Source: JBCDIQ01 sp039024295
GTDB lineage: Bacteria > Bacteroidota > Bacteroidia > J057
Length of the DNA stretch: 11,304 nucleotides
Reading direction: 5' to 3'
Assembly (NCBI GenBank): GCA_039024295.1
Contig: JBCDIQ010000175.1
Location: 1 to 11,304, forward strand
Both the position numbers and the translations under genes were made by a program. The notes under the pieces are model-generated. The model saw only the letters and a list, made by a program, of their open reading frames with translations. It was not told the origin of the DNA and did not search any database. Positions within the stretch are counted from its first letter, which is position 1. The number at the start of each line of letters is the position of its first letter. This document shows, in pieces, positions 1 to 6,154 of this stretch.

Positions 1-339
1 CCAAAAAGGGATTAACTTTCCCTTTACCATGGCCGGAGAAAATTTTATCAAATCAACTTTAGCTACCACAGCTTTTAGTAGGATGGGGTGAACTTCTTCA
101 AGGACCTTGTAATCTTTGACGCTTCCTGTGGTGTCAACCAATATCCTGATAACTACTTGACCTTGTATCCCTTTATTAGCCGCGTCTAATGGGTATCCAA
201 TGGCCCGTCTTACTTCATCCATGTTTAATGCAACAGATTCAACATCAGTAGTTTCTATTTCGGCGGATGTTGCTGATGCTTGTGCCGTCAGGCAAACCGG
301 TGCTAGGAAGAACAACAGTATAGCTGTAGAAATTTTCAT
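1..339 (-). CDS. Secreted TonB C-terminal-domain protein (3' end cut by window edge)
   Basis: The frame is open from an ATG at 339 to the window edge, giving 113 residues without a stop. Residues 1-20 form a signal peptide (MKIS start, hydrophobic core, ending LTAQ), then about 20 acidic/polar residues, then a TonB_C-type domain from about residue 40 to the edge (YP at 49-50, GQVVIRILVD at 60-69, HPIL, IKFSPA). It aligns without gaps over that domain to the complete neighbour at 515-925, with roughly half the residues the same, so only about 13 C-terminal residues should be missing. Family members interact with TonB-dependent outer-membrane receptors, but this one has no proline-rich periplasm-spanning linker and its only hydrophobic segment looks cleavable, so a classical energy-transducing role is doubtful. 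The start is supported because the neighbour's start has the same flanking bases. Partner and substrate are unknown. Confidence 0.85.
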   Translation of the reverse strand, partial: MKISTAILLFFLAPVCLTAQASATSAEIETTDVESVALNMDEVRRAIGYPLDAANKGIQGQVVIRILVDTTGSVKDYKVLEEVHPILLKAVVAKVDLIKFSPAMVKGKLIPFW

Positions 340-375
340 GCTAAGTTATTTGATCAGACAGGTTAAATGGCTTCA

Positions 376-398
376 CTTCCCAGTATTGAATTGGGAAG
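376..398. other. Inverted repeat between TonB_C paralogues
   Basis: CTTCCCA (376-382) and TGGGAAG (392-398) are perfect complements, extendable inward by a G-T and a T-A pair to leave a five-base loop. It lies in the 175-base gap between the first two TonB_C genes. No T-run follows on either strand, so it is not a typical intrinsic terminator; an RNA hairpin or protein site in the leader of the first gene is possible. Nothing else is recognisable in this gap. Confidence 0.3.
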
Positions 399-514
399 GT
401 TCTTTATACGATTTTACCCTATTGATTTCTTCAAATTACTTGAGAATGGGAGACTATAAACTCCTACGAAATGAGTTTGTTTCAGGGTTCCTCTGAAGAG
501 CTTTCTTCCTTTTC

Positions 515-925
515 TTACGATTTAATTAGTCGAAAATTAAAGGGTACGTCCACCCAACAGGGCACTGCCCTGCCATTGACAACCGCCTTTGAAAACTTTA
601 GCATATGGACTTTGTTTCTCACGGCTTCATCAAGGATAGGGTCGGCTTCCCCCCAAATTTCGTACCTGATAATCCTCCCACTTCTGCTTACCAGAATTCT
701 GGCGATTACCTGTCCTTCAATATTAGCATCAGCAGCTGCCTTAGGATAGCTGATTGCTTTCCTTACCTCCTCCATATTTAAAGCTCGAGGCTCAGTATCT
801 TCTAAAAGCGAATCAGCGTCTTCCACCGGAGGATCCTCATCTACTACAAAAGGTATAAGGGGACTTTGCGCCATTAGGCAAATTGGGACAAGGAATAATA
901 ACAGCGATGCAGTAGAGATTTTCAT
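515..925 (-). CDS. Secreted TonB C-terminal-domain protein
   Basis: A complete 136-residue protein. Residues 1-20 are a signal peptide with an Ala-Gln cut site (LMAQ), residues 21-45 are a strongly acidic linker rich in Asp, Glu and Pro, and residues 48-133 are the TonB_C fold (YPKAA at 60-64, GQVIARILV at 71-79, DPIL at 95-98, CWVDVPFNF at 123-131). The size is one domain only, far shorter than classical TonB, which carries an N-terminal membrane anchor and a long Pro-rich region. Likely location is the periplasm or cell surface. It is the paralogue of the gene at 1-339 and of the N-terminal half of 965-1921; the stop of that last gene lies 39 bases upstream, so co-transcription is possible, although a promoter-like site also precedes this gene. 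The exact function is unknown. Confidence 0.85.
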   Translation of the reverse strand: MKISTASLLLFLVPICLMAQSPLIPFVVDEDPPVEDADSLLEDTEPRALNMEEVRKAISYPKAAADANIEGQVIARILVSRSGRIIRYEIWGEADPILDEAVRNKVHMLKFSKAVVNGRAVPCWVDVPFNFRLIKS

Positions 926-943
926 GCTAAGTTAATTTACCTC

Positions 944-972
944 CAAAGGTACAAAAACCCGCGCTTACCAAA
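944..972 (-). promoter_or_regulatory. Putative Bacteroidota-type promoter
   Basis: The minus strand reads TACCTTTG at 951-944, an exact TAnnTTTG, with TTTG at 972-969 giving a 17-base spacer, slightly shorter than the usual 19-21. The -35-like part overlaps the last codons of the upstream gene. The leader before the ATG at 925 would be only about 10 bases. A GGAGG lies 14-18 bases before the ATG but overlaps the -7 element, so it probably would not be in the transcript if this promoter is used. Confidence 0.35.
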
Positions 973-1921
973 GTTCAGCCAAGTAGGTAAATACAGAATT
1001 ATTTGAAGTTAAGCTTCCGTACCCTTGTACCTGTCCCTTTACATAATGAAGTTCGCCAGGAAGTAACTCAAGGGCATTTGGCAATACAGCTCCCTGAAAA
1101 TCGGGAGCGAGCCGAACGGCCGTTTGAAAATCCCCTATCGCTTCAGCCTGGCCAAGCATCAGGGAACAAAACCCTCGCTGTATGTAGAGCTGAGCCTTTA
1201 GGTTTTCTTCAAGCATATCAGGTCTTTCCTGGATAAGCATGATGGCTTTGGAAAGGGCTTCTCTAGCATTTTGCCACTGTTTTTGTGAAATACCCAGCAA
1301 GCCCGCCAAGTGATACATCTGTAAATTAGCGGAAATTCGATTGTTTTTTTGAGCTTGTTTTTTGCTGGCAGATATGGCAACATTATTCATGCACCAAGCT
1401 GTTGCATATGCCCCATCTCGATAGGCCTCCAGGGCACGGAGGTAAAAATGTGCTGCTCGCTGTTTTTTAGGAATTTTGTGGACTTCTCTGCTTGCTTGCT
1501 TGCAGTCACACAGTACCGTTGGAGTATGGATTTCAGCAGCAGTATAACTGATACGGAACTTAACCGGCAGGTTCACCCAATGGGCAACGGCTTTTCCATT
1601 ATGTCGCGCCGGATCAAAGCGCAGGTAAGGGAGCTGGTCCACGACCATTTGATTGAGGATGGGATGAGCACCCCGGGTAATTTGATATTGAATACACTTC
1701 CCCGTTTCGTCAACTAGAAATCTAACGAAAACATCACCCGTAAGATGGGCCTTCTGGGCTGCTTTAGGATAGGTGATCCGTTTCCGGATGATGTCATAGT
1801 TTACCGCCTGAGGGGGTTGATCTACATCCCGGTACTCAAACATATCAGGGTGTTGCTGAGCATGGGTCCAAGGGATTAAAAGGATGAGTAAAATGAATAA
1901 AATAGGATAAATGGGCTTCAT
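965..1921 (-). CDS. Secreted TonB_C domain protein with TPR-like C-terminal region
   Basis: 318 residues. Residues 1-21 are a signal peptide ending THAQ. Residues 40-126 are a TonB_C domain (YPKAA at 51-55, GDVFVRFLVDETG at 62-74, HPIL at 86-89, HWVNLPVKFR at 114-123) clearly related to the two shorter neighbours. A CDC motif at 138-140 is followed by about 140 residues of predicted helices (about 153-290) with alternating small and hydrophobic residues typical of TPR-type repeats, the best being the segment around 245-275 (QLYIQRG, then DFQTAVRLAPDF). I infer a domain fusion: the TonB_C fold plus a protein-interaction module. The final 25 residues are Gly/Ser/Asn-rich. It starts at the ATG at 1921, next to an exact -7 promoter match. 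No enzymatic residues are recognised and the partner is unknown. Confidence 0.85.
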   Translation of the reverse strand: MKPIYPILFILLILLIPWTHAQQHPDMFEYRDVDQPPQAVNYDIIRKRITYPKAAQKAHLTGDVFVRFLVDETGKCIQYQITRGAHPILNQMVVDQLPYLRFDPARHNGKAVAHWVNLPVKFRISYTAAEIHTPTVLCDCKQASREVHKIPKKQRAAHFYLRALEAYRDGAYATAWCMNNVAISASKKQAQKNNRISANLQMYHLAGLLGISQKQWQNAREALSKAIMLIQERPDMLEENLKAQLYIQRGFCSLMLGQAEAIGDFQTAVRLAPDFQGAVLPNALELLPGELHYVKGQVQGYGSLTSNNSVFTYLAELW

Positions 1922-1930
1922 AGCTTGTTA

Positions 1931-1992
1931 TGTAAATGTTACCAAAAAACAAATTTACGTAACATTAATTTAACATTTAAATAACATTTACA
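1931..1992. repeat. 11-bp-phased TAACATT(T)A repeats with perfect inverted repeat
   Basis: Three direct copies, TAACATTA (1960-1967), TAACATTTA (1971-1979) and TAACATTTA (1982-1990), begin exactly 11 bases apart, about one helical turn. A fourth copy is inverted: TGTAAATGTTA (1931-1941) is the perfect complement of TAACATTTACA (1982-1992). The array surrounds the putative promoter of the TonB_C/TPR gene, as expected for a transcription-factor operator. The binding protein is unknown, and AT-rich sequence makes chance repeats more likely than usual. Confidence 0.45.
1950..1957 (-). promoter_or_regulatory. Putative -7 promoter element for the TonB_C/TPR gene
   Basis: The minus strand reads TAAATTTG, an exact TAnnTTTG, 29 bases before the ATG at 1921. 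No TTG-type -33 element sits at the right distance; instead the phased TAACATTTA repeats occupy that region, which would suit an activator-dependent promoter. That last step is inference. Confidence 0.35.
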
Positions 1993-2122
1993 CAACTTTT
2001 GAGGGTATTACCTGAAGGTCAACCTCCGAAATTGCCATTTTGAAGCCCGGGACACGTGGTGATTAGGCGTAATATGGCTTGATTTTTGATCCTTTCATCA
2101 AACACACAGAACACCAACCACG

Positions 2123-2287
2123 ATGAAAACACCTCTTTTTTACTTTGCAGCTGGCATACTCATGTTGATTGGAATAGTTGCATCGGGTTTGATGCTGATT
2201 GGTTCCCTCGTGATTGGCCTTCGGGAGGCAAAAGCGAAAAGGCCTACCTTTTTGGTCGACGATGATCCCGTGTATTTGCCCAATTAA
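2123..2287 (+). CDS. Small membrane protein, 54 residues, unknown function
   Basis: An ATG at 2123 opens 54 codons ending in TAA at 2287. The peptide has a short start (MKTPLFYF), one hydrophobic segment at about residues 6-33 with several small glycines (GILMLIGIVASG, LMLIGSLVIG), a basic stretch (REAKAKR, 34-40), and a short C-terminal tail with three consecutive Asp (46-48). This is the layout of a single-pass membrane peptide with the basic side in the cytoplasm. I do not recognise a family. Codon composition resembles the neighbours and no annotated-looking gene overlaps it on either strand. There is no clear Shine-Dalgarno sequence, which is normal in Bacteroidota. It is divergent from the TonB_C/TPR gene. 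The opposite-strand terminator at 2286-2311 runs into its stop codon. Confidence 0.55.
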   Translation: MKTPLFYFAAGILMLIGIVASGLMLIGSLVIGLREAKAKRPTFLVDDDPVYLPN

Positions 2288-2311
2288 AAAAGCCCCTTCA
2301 AGGAAGGAGCT
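2286..2311 (-). terminator. Intrinsic terminator after the outer-membrane protein gene
   Basis: Read on the minus strand, the arms AGCTCCTTCC and GAAGGGGCT form a hairpin with one mismatch and a three-base loop (2311-2291), followed directly by a run of Ts (2290-2286). It starts 24 bases after the stop of the outer-membrane gene. On the plus strand the same hairpin follows the 54-residue ORF and is followed by a weaker T-run at 2320-2325, so it may work in both directions. Confidence 0.65.
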
Positions 2312-2334
2312 CTAGATAAGTTTTTACCATTTTT

Positions 2335-3186
2335 CTAGTACTTCCGGACTGGCCCTAGAGCACGTCTGGTACCTGAAGGGGAGGAGGCGTTTCTTGGAGA
2401 GAACCTCCAGAACCTGCTGCTTTCACTTCCCTTGTATGACCTGGACGCCCCATTTCCATCTGACATACTGCCATCGCATCCTGTGATCCTAAAGCTGACA
2501 CCCACACTGATCAGCAGCATATCTGTGAACGTCTGATTCATGGAATATTCCACTTCATTGGCATAGGAATTTACACTTTCCAAGTCTACATAAGATGCCC
2601 GTGATCCTCGTGAATAGGTTGCACGGAGGTCCAAGCTCACCCCTTCAGTGAGGTAAATCATGGTTCCCGCACCGGCACCATATACCAAGGTCCAATCCGT
2701 ATTGATGTTGTCTTGCTCATTCTTGGGGCAATCATCTCCGTTGAAAGAGCCTAGTTCTTCCAATTGTAGTACCTGGTCGCTGATAAATCCTCTGGAGCCG
2801 ATTATTCCATCCAGGTAAAAACGAACACGTGCTTCCGGTGAAATAAATCGTGCAATCCCATGGAATGCTAAAGAATAATTTCGGGTCAATTGATCCACCA
2901 TGACACCTTCAAAATCCTGCAGTTCAACCGGGTTGCTCTCCTGACCACTGAAAGTATAGCCAAAACTTCCACCAAGCTGAAGTCTTAAGGGCATTCCAAA
3001 ATCATAGCCTTGTGTAAATAGTTCCAATGCACCTCCACCTCCCCAGCGGTAGTTTCCAGCATCTAAGGAATTAAGTGGTTGGGCATAATGTCCAGTCAGA
3101 CCCATGCTTCCCTGGGCAAACATTCGGGAACCGAAAGGAAGCACCAGAAGGACGGAAAGAAAAATGTAGGGTAAAGCGTATTTCAT
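2335..3186 (-). CDS. Outer-membrane beta-barrel protein
   Basis: 283 residues from the ATG at 3186. That start places an ordinary signal peptide first (MKYALPYIFL, hydrophobic to about 18, ending MFAQ at 22-25); an earlier in-frame ATG at 3249 would add 21 residues ahead of it and is disfavoured. After the signal, alternating hydrophobic/polar stretches with Gly and aromatics are typical of small OmpW/OmpX-like barrels: about residues 28-36, 49-60, 64-80, 102-116, 119-132, 166-178, 183-194, 212-234. The insertion at 145-164 is acidic (ELGSFNGDDC) and looks like a surface loop. The last strand ends near SFRI (231-234), yet 49 more residues follow, rich in Ser, Gly and Arg, which is unusual because such barrels normally end at the last strand. 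No substrate can be inferred; a porin or structural role is the default. The neighbour at 3350-3961 is 163 bases upstream on the same strand. Confidence 0.75.
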   Translation of the reverse strand: MKYALPYIFLSVLLVLPFGSRMFAQGSMGLTGHYAQPLNSLDAGNYRWGGGGALELFTQGYDFGMPLRLQLGGSFGYTFSGQESNPVELQDFEGVMVDQLTRNYSLAFHGIARFISPEARVRFYLDGIIGSRGFISDQVLQLEELGSFNGDDCPKNEQDNINTDWTLVYGAGAGTMIYLTEGVSLDLRATYSRGSRASYVDLESVNSYANEVEYSMNQTFTDMLLISVGVSFRITGCDGSMSDGNGASRSYKGSESSRFWRFSPRNASSPSGTRRALGPVRKY

Positions 3187-3244
3187 AGAGGTTGGATTAA
3201 GGATAAAAACTGAGCACTGAAAACAGACAGACGTTAAACCTTGC

Positions 3245-3274
3245 AGCATGAAGCATGCTAGTTTATATAGTAAA
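3245..3274. repeat. Two adjacent small inverted repeats upstream of the barrel gene
   Basis: AGCATG (3245-3250) pairs with CATGCT (3254-3259), and GTTTA (3261-3265) pairs with TAAAC (3271-3275), each with a loop of three to five bases, 60-90 bases before the barrel start. They may be operator-like or leader hairpins; no good TAnnTTTG promoter is visible in this spacer. Confidence 0.2.
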
Positions 3275-3349
3275 CAAAAAAACAGGCAAATTATCCCTAA
3301 GGTTTTTTCAAGCGTGTAGGCTTGGTTAATTTCCGTGTTAAACCGATGG

Positions 3350-3961
3350 TTATTCCTTAGCTACAGGCGGAGCACCTTTAAGTTTGCAAATCAGGGTGGT
3401 GAGGGCGTGGTCAATTTCAACTGAGACACATTTCCCGTCTTTGTAGGTATAAATATTTTTATTCCCCATGGGTAAATCAAGCTCATAAACTCCTTCTGAT
3501 ACCTTGGTCAGCTCCAGCCATTTTCCATACCTCTCAGAAAAAACATGGGTGTATCCCTTTGGCTCATTATGGTACAGCATCACCACACTAAACCGAATTC
3601 CTTTACTGTAAAAAATTTTACTTCGACCATCTAGGTCAACAAAATAGCCGTACCCCTCATCATATTTGAGGTATCCCGATTCCCGTAGTTTTCCTTCTCG
3701 CCATACGCGTACAAAACCGTCTTGTAGTATCCCTCCCTTATAGGAACTCTGAAGCTGTGAGGTCGCATTGATGCTGATGATGATCCGCATGTTGATCTTG
3801 CTCTTGAATAGGTACAAGCAAGTATCTCCATGGCAGATGCGTTGAGCATTGTGCTCTCCCACAAGTTTGCCGTCCTTCCAGATTTCATACACCATGGTTT
3901 GCCCAGCAAGGGGACCATTTGTCATCAGGTACAGCAGGAAAAGGAAGAAAGGGTGTTTCAT
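3350..3961 (-). CDS. Secreted DUF6134-like protein
   Basis: 203 residues. Residues 1-21 are a signal peptide (MKHPFFLFLLYLM, then LAGQ). The rest looks like an all-beta secreted fold: MVYEIWKDGKLVGEH near the start, repeated short strands and a C-terminal block (FSERYGKWLEL at 141-151, LDLPMGNKNIYTYKDGKC at 161-178, then VEIDHALTTL) that resembles the DUF6134 family of Bacteroidota as I remember it. Members are periplasmic or exported and have no assigned reaction; I see no catalytic motif. Two cysteines (43 and 48) are close enough to pair. The gene ends about 160 bases before the barrel gene's start on the same strand. A near-match to the -7 element (TATACTTG at 3986-3979) lies just upstream. 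Family assignment is moderate; that it is a real secreted protein is strong. Confidence 0.75.
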   Translation of the reverse strand: MKHPFFLFLLYLMTNGPLAGQTMVYEIWKDGKLVGEHNAQRICHGDTCLYLFKSKINMRIIISINATSQLQSSYKGGILQDGFVRVWREGKLRESGYLKYDEGYGYFVDLDGRSKIFYSKGIRFSVVMLYHNEPKGYTHVFSERYGKWLELTKVSEGVYELDLPMGNKNIYTYKDGKCVSVEIDHALTTLICKLKGAPPVAKE

Positions 3962-4063
3962 GAGTGATGGGCTGAATTCAAGTATAGCTATTTTTCGTTA
4001 TTAATACGGTTGCCAGGCGAGTTTTGATGTTTTCTGGTGCAAATTTCTCTCCACGGTTTCACC

Positions 4064-5575
4064 TCAGGGGTTTGGACAAATTTGAAGATGCCGTGCAACG
4101 GCAGTGGCACTCACTGCTTCTTCCCCCTTATTCCTGGCTACCTCGTCTCCAGCCTTTCCATGGGTATAAACCCCAATTGCTGCTGCTAGGCCGGGTGTGT
4201 ATCCCTGTCCAAGCAATGCAGTAATAATCCCTGTCAGGACATCTCCCATCCCTCCGGTACTCATGCCAGGGTTTCCGGTAGGGTTTACATAGGTGGCCCC
4301 ATCTGGACACGCAATCAAGGTTCCTGCACCTTTTAGCACCACGGTTACTCCTTTCTCCTGAGCCAAAGCTTCTGCATGTTCCAGGCGTTTTTTCTGAACA
4401 TTTACCTTCCCACCAAGCAGGCGTCCCATTTCTCCAGGATGTGGGGTAATGACCGTAGAAGCAGGTAGTAAATCCCAATAGGCTGGGTATTTGGCCAAAA
4501 TGTTCAGTGCATCTGCATCAAGGACAAGGGGGCAATCGACTTCTTCCAGTACCCGTCCTAAAAACTCTGCACTTCCCGCCGTACCTCCCATGCCTGGGCC
4601 AATCCCTACAGCAGATTTTCCTTTCAGCAAATTCACAAAGGAATCCCACTCCTTTAGGGTTAGTTCCTCTCCTAAAACCGTACGACACATGGCTTCTGGC
4701 ACAAGAAAATTTACTGGGAGCCGAACAGCATCAGGCCCGAATACACTGATAAGGCCTGCTCCGGCCTGCAATGCGCCCAGTGCAGTCATAGATAATGCTC
4801 CTGCAAAGGCTGAACTGCCACCAGCCAACAGGATATGGCCATAAGTACCTTTGTGGCTTTCATCTGGGCGTACCCGGTAATGTTTCTTCCAAAATGAATC
4901 ATCCAATACTTCGCGCTGAATGCCCAGGTTTTGAACCACTTCTGGCCAAATCCCAATATCTACTACATGGATCTGGCCACACATCAGACTGGCAGGGCTA
5001 ACGTGGTGGCAAATTTTAGGGAGCTGAAACGTAAGGGTATGGCTGGCAAAAAGTGGGGTATTAATTATTTCCCCTGTATCTGCAGAGAGACCACTCGGAA
5101 GGTCTATTGCTACTACCTCCGAATCTGCCTGTCTGATTATTTCAACAAGGGTTGATACTGTTCCCCGGAGGGTAGAGGTGATGCCTGTTCCCAGCAAGGA
5201 ATCCACCACCAACGGTTGGCCGGCCAGCAAAGTAGCTAGCCTTTCTTCGTCCATTTCATGAACAGGAACTTCGATGGCCGAAAGCATCCGGTAATTGTCA
5301 AGTGCATCCCCTTTATACCTGTCAGGAGGGTGAGACAAGATCACGGATACTTTTTTTCCGTTTGCATAGAGGTAACGCGCAATTCCTAATCCATCTCCTC
5401 CATTGTTTCCAGGACCAGCCAGGACCAAAAAATAATCGGTTTGAGGATACAGGTCCATGATCAGCAGGGCTGCTTTTCGGGCAGCTTGCTCCATCAGCAG
5501 GAGGCCAGGCTGGTGGTACTGGTTTATTTGTAGATAATCCGCTTGACGGATTTGGGCAGTATTGGCTAGTAGCAT
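4064..5575 (-). CDS. nnr: Bifunctional NAD(P)H-hydrate epimerase / ADP-dependent NAD(P)HX dehydratase
   Basis: 503 residues, the usual size of the fused enzyme (E. coli YjeF type). It repairs NADH and NADPH damaged by hydration: the N-terminal epimerase interconverts R- and S-NAD(P)HX, and the C-terminal kinase-like domain dehydrates the S form using ADP. Epimerase motifs: GPGNNGGDG (54-62), DSLLGTG (125-131) and DLPSGLSADTG (158-168). Dehydratase motifs: HKGTYGHILLAGG (241-253), GIGPGMG (324-330), DADALN (353-358), TPHPGEM (377-383), KGAGTLI (415-421) and GNPGMSTGGMGDVLTG (434-449), whose GMGD Asp at 445 is the expected catalytic base. Both halves look intact. It is cytoplasmic. It begins 12 bases after the purE stop, so the two are very likely co-transcribed. 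Confidence 0.97.
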   Translation of the reverse strand: MLLANTAQIRQADYLQINQYHQPGLLLMEQAARKAALLIMDLYPQTDYFLVLAGPGNNGGDGLGIARYLYANGKKVSVILSHPPDRYKGDALDNYRMLSAIEVPVHEMDEERLATLLAGQPLVVDSLLGTGITSTLRGTVSTLVEIIRQADSEVVAIDLPSGLSADTGEIINTPLFASHTLTFQLPKICHHVSPASLMCGQIHVVDIGIWPEVVQNLGIQREVLDDSFWKKHYRVRPDESHKGTYGHILLAGGSSAFAGALSMTALGALQAGAGLISVFGPDAVRLPVNFLVPEAMCRTVLGEELTLKEWDSFVNLLKGKSAVGIGPGMGGTAGSAEFLGRVLEEVDCPLVLDADALNILAKYPAYWDLLPASTVITPHPGEMGRLLGGKVNVQKKRLEHAEALAQEKGVTVVLKGAGTLIACPDGATYVNPTGNPGMSTGGMGDVLTGIITALLGQGYTPGLAAAIGVYTHGKAGDEVARNKGEEAVSATAVARHLQICPNP

Positions 5576-5587
5576 GGCAGCAATAAA

Positions 5588-6079
5588 TTAGCCTTCCATT
5601 TCTCTGACCATTTCCGCCACTTTTTCCCGGAGAGAAGCTTTATAGGCCTCCAGACGTTGTGAAATGGCCTCATCACCTGTGCCCAGGATCTGAGCTGCCA
5701 GGATCCCTGCATTTTTTGCGCCATTGAGGGCGACTGTGGCAACAGGAACCCCACCAGGCATTTGCAGGATAGAAAGAACAGAATCCCATCCATCGATAGA
5801 GTTGGAGGACTTGACAGGAACGCCGATTACAGGTAGGGTGGTAAGTGAGGCCACCATTCCCGGCAGGTGAGCTGCTCCCCCCGCCCCGGCAATGATTACC
5901 TTTATGCCTCGTTGCTTAGCCCCTTGCGCATAGGCAAACATCCGCTCAGGGGTACGATGGGCAGAGACAACGGTGATTTCATGGGGAATTTCAAAGGTGG
6001 AAAGCATTTCTGCAGCGGCGTTCATGACGGGAAGGTCAGATTTGCTGCCCATGATAATGCCAACAGTAGGTGCGTGCAT
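5588..6079 (-). CDS. purE: N5-carboxyaminoimidazole ribonucleotide mutase
   Basis: 163 residues, the standard length. PurE converts N5-CAIR to 4-carboxy-5-aminoimidazole ribonucleotide in de novo purine synthesis, usually as a cytoplasmic octamer. Signature segments are all present: MGSKSD (10-15), SAHRTPER (39-46, with the catalytic His at 41), AGAGGAAHLPGM (64-75), GVPV (86-89), ILQMPGGVPVATVA (104-117) and NAGILA (123-128). The sequence resembles class I enzymes, which need PurK to make N5-CAIR; no purK is in this window, so it must lie elsewhere if this reading is right. The class call is less certain than the family call. nnr follows after 12 bases. The SDR gene ends 75 bases upstream; that leader contains a separated inverted repeat but no recognisable purine riboswitch. 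Confidence 0.97.
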   Translation of the reverse strand: MHAPTVGIIMGSKSDLPVMNAAAEMLSTFEIPHEITVVSAHRTPERMFAYAQGAKQRGIKVIIAGAGGAAHLPGMVASLTTLPVIGVPVKSSNSIDGWDSVLSILQMPGGVPVATVALNGAKNAGILAAQILGTGDEAISQRLEAYKASLREKVAEMVREMEG

Positions 6080-6081
6080 AG

Positions 6082-6132
6082 ATGGAGAGGGTTAATGAGT
6101 CCTGCATAAATAGCTCAAATAATTCTCTCCAT
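6082..6132. repeat. Inverted repeat in the purE leader
   Basis: ATGGAGAG (6082-6089) and CTCTCCAT (6125-6132) are perfect 8-base complements separated by 35 bases in the SDR-purE gap. In the minus-strand transcript the downstream arm ends a few bases before the purE ATG, so pairing could affect translation start. With an 8-base stem and a long loop this is suggestive only. Confidence 0.25.
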
Positions 6133-6154
6133 TCAAATTTTTACCAAAAATCTG

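Noticed and set aside
376..398. Intrinsic terminator after the 515-925 gene
   Set aside because: The stem is good, but no T-run follows on the minus strand, and the hairpin lies over 100 bases from the stop.
1349..1717. 122-codon plus-strand open frame
   Set aside because: It lies wholly inside the TonB_C/TPR gene on the opposite strand, which has a signal peptide and a recognisable domain; this frame shows none.
1960..1990. CRISPR array or plasmid iterons
   Set aside because: Repeat units are only 8-9 bases with 2-3-base gaps, too short for CRISPR, and no replication gene is nearby.
3187..3249. 21-residue N-terminal extension of the barrel protein from an ATG at 3249
   Set aside because: It would put a Cys-rich, non-signal sequence before an excellent signal peptide that starts at the ATG at 3186.
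4491..4844. 117-codon plus-strand open frame inside nnr
   Set aside because: Low-complexity Ser/Pro-rich shadow of a conserved enzyme read in another frame.
6080..6154. Purine riboswitch upstream of purE
   Set aside because: The leader is only 75 bases and lacks the three-way junction pattern and conserved loop sequences of purine riboswitches.
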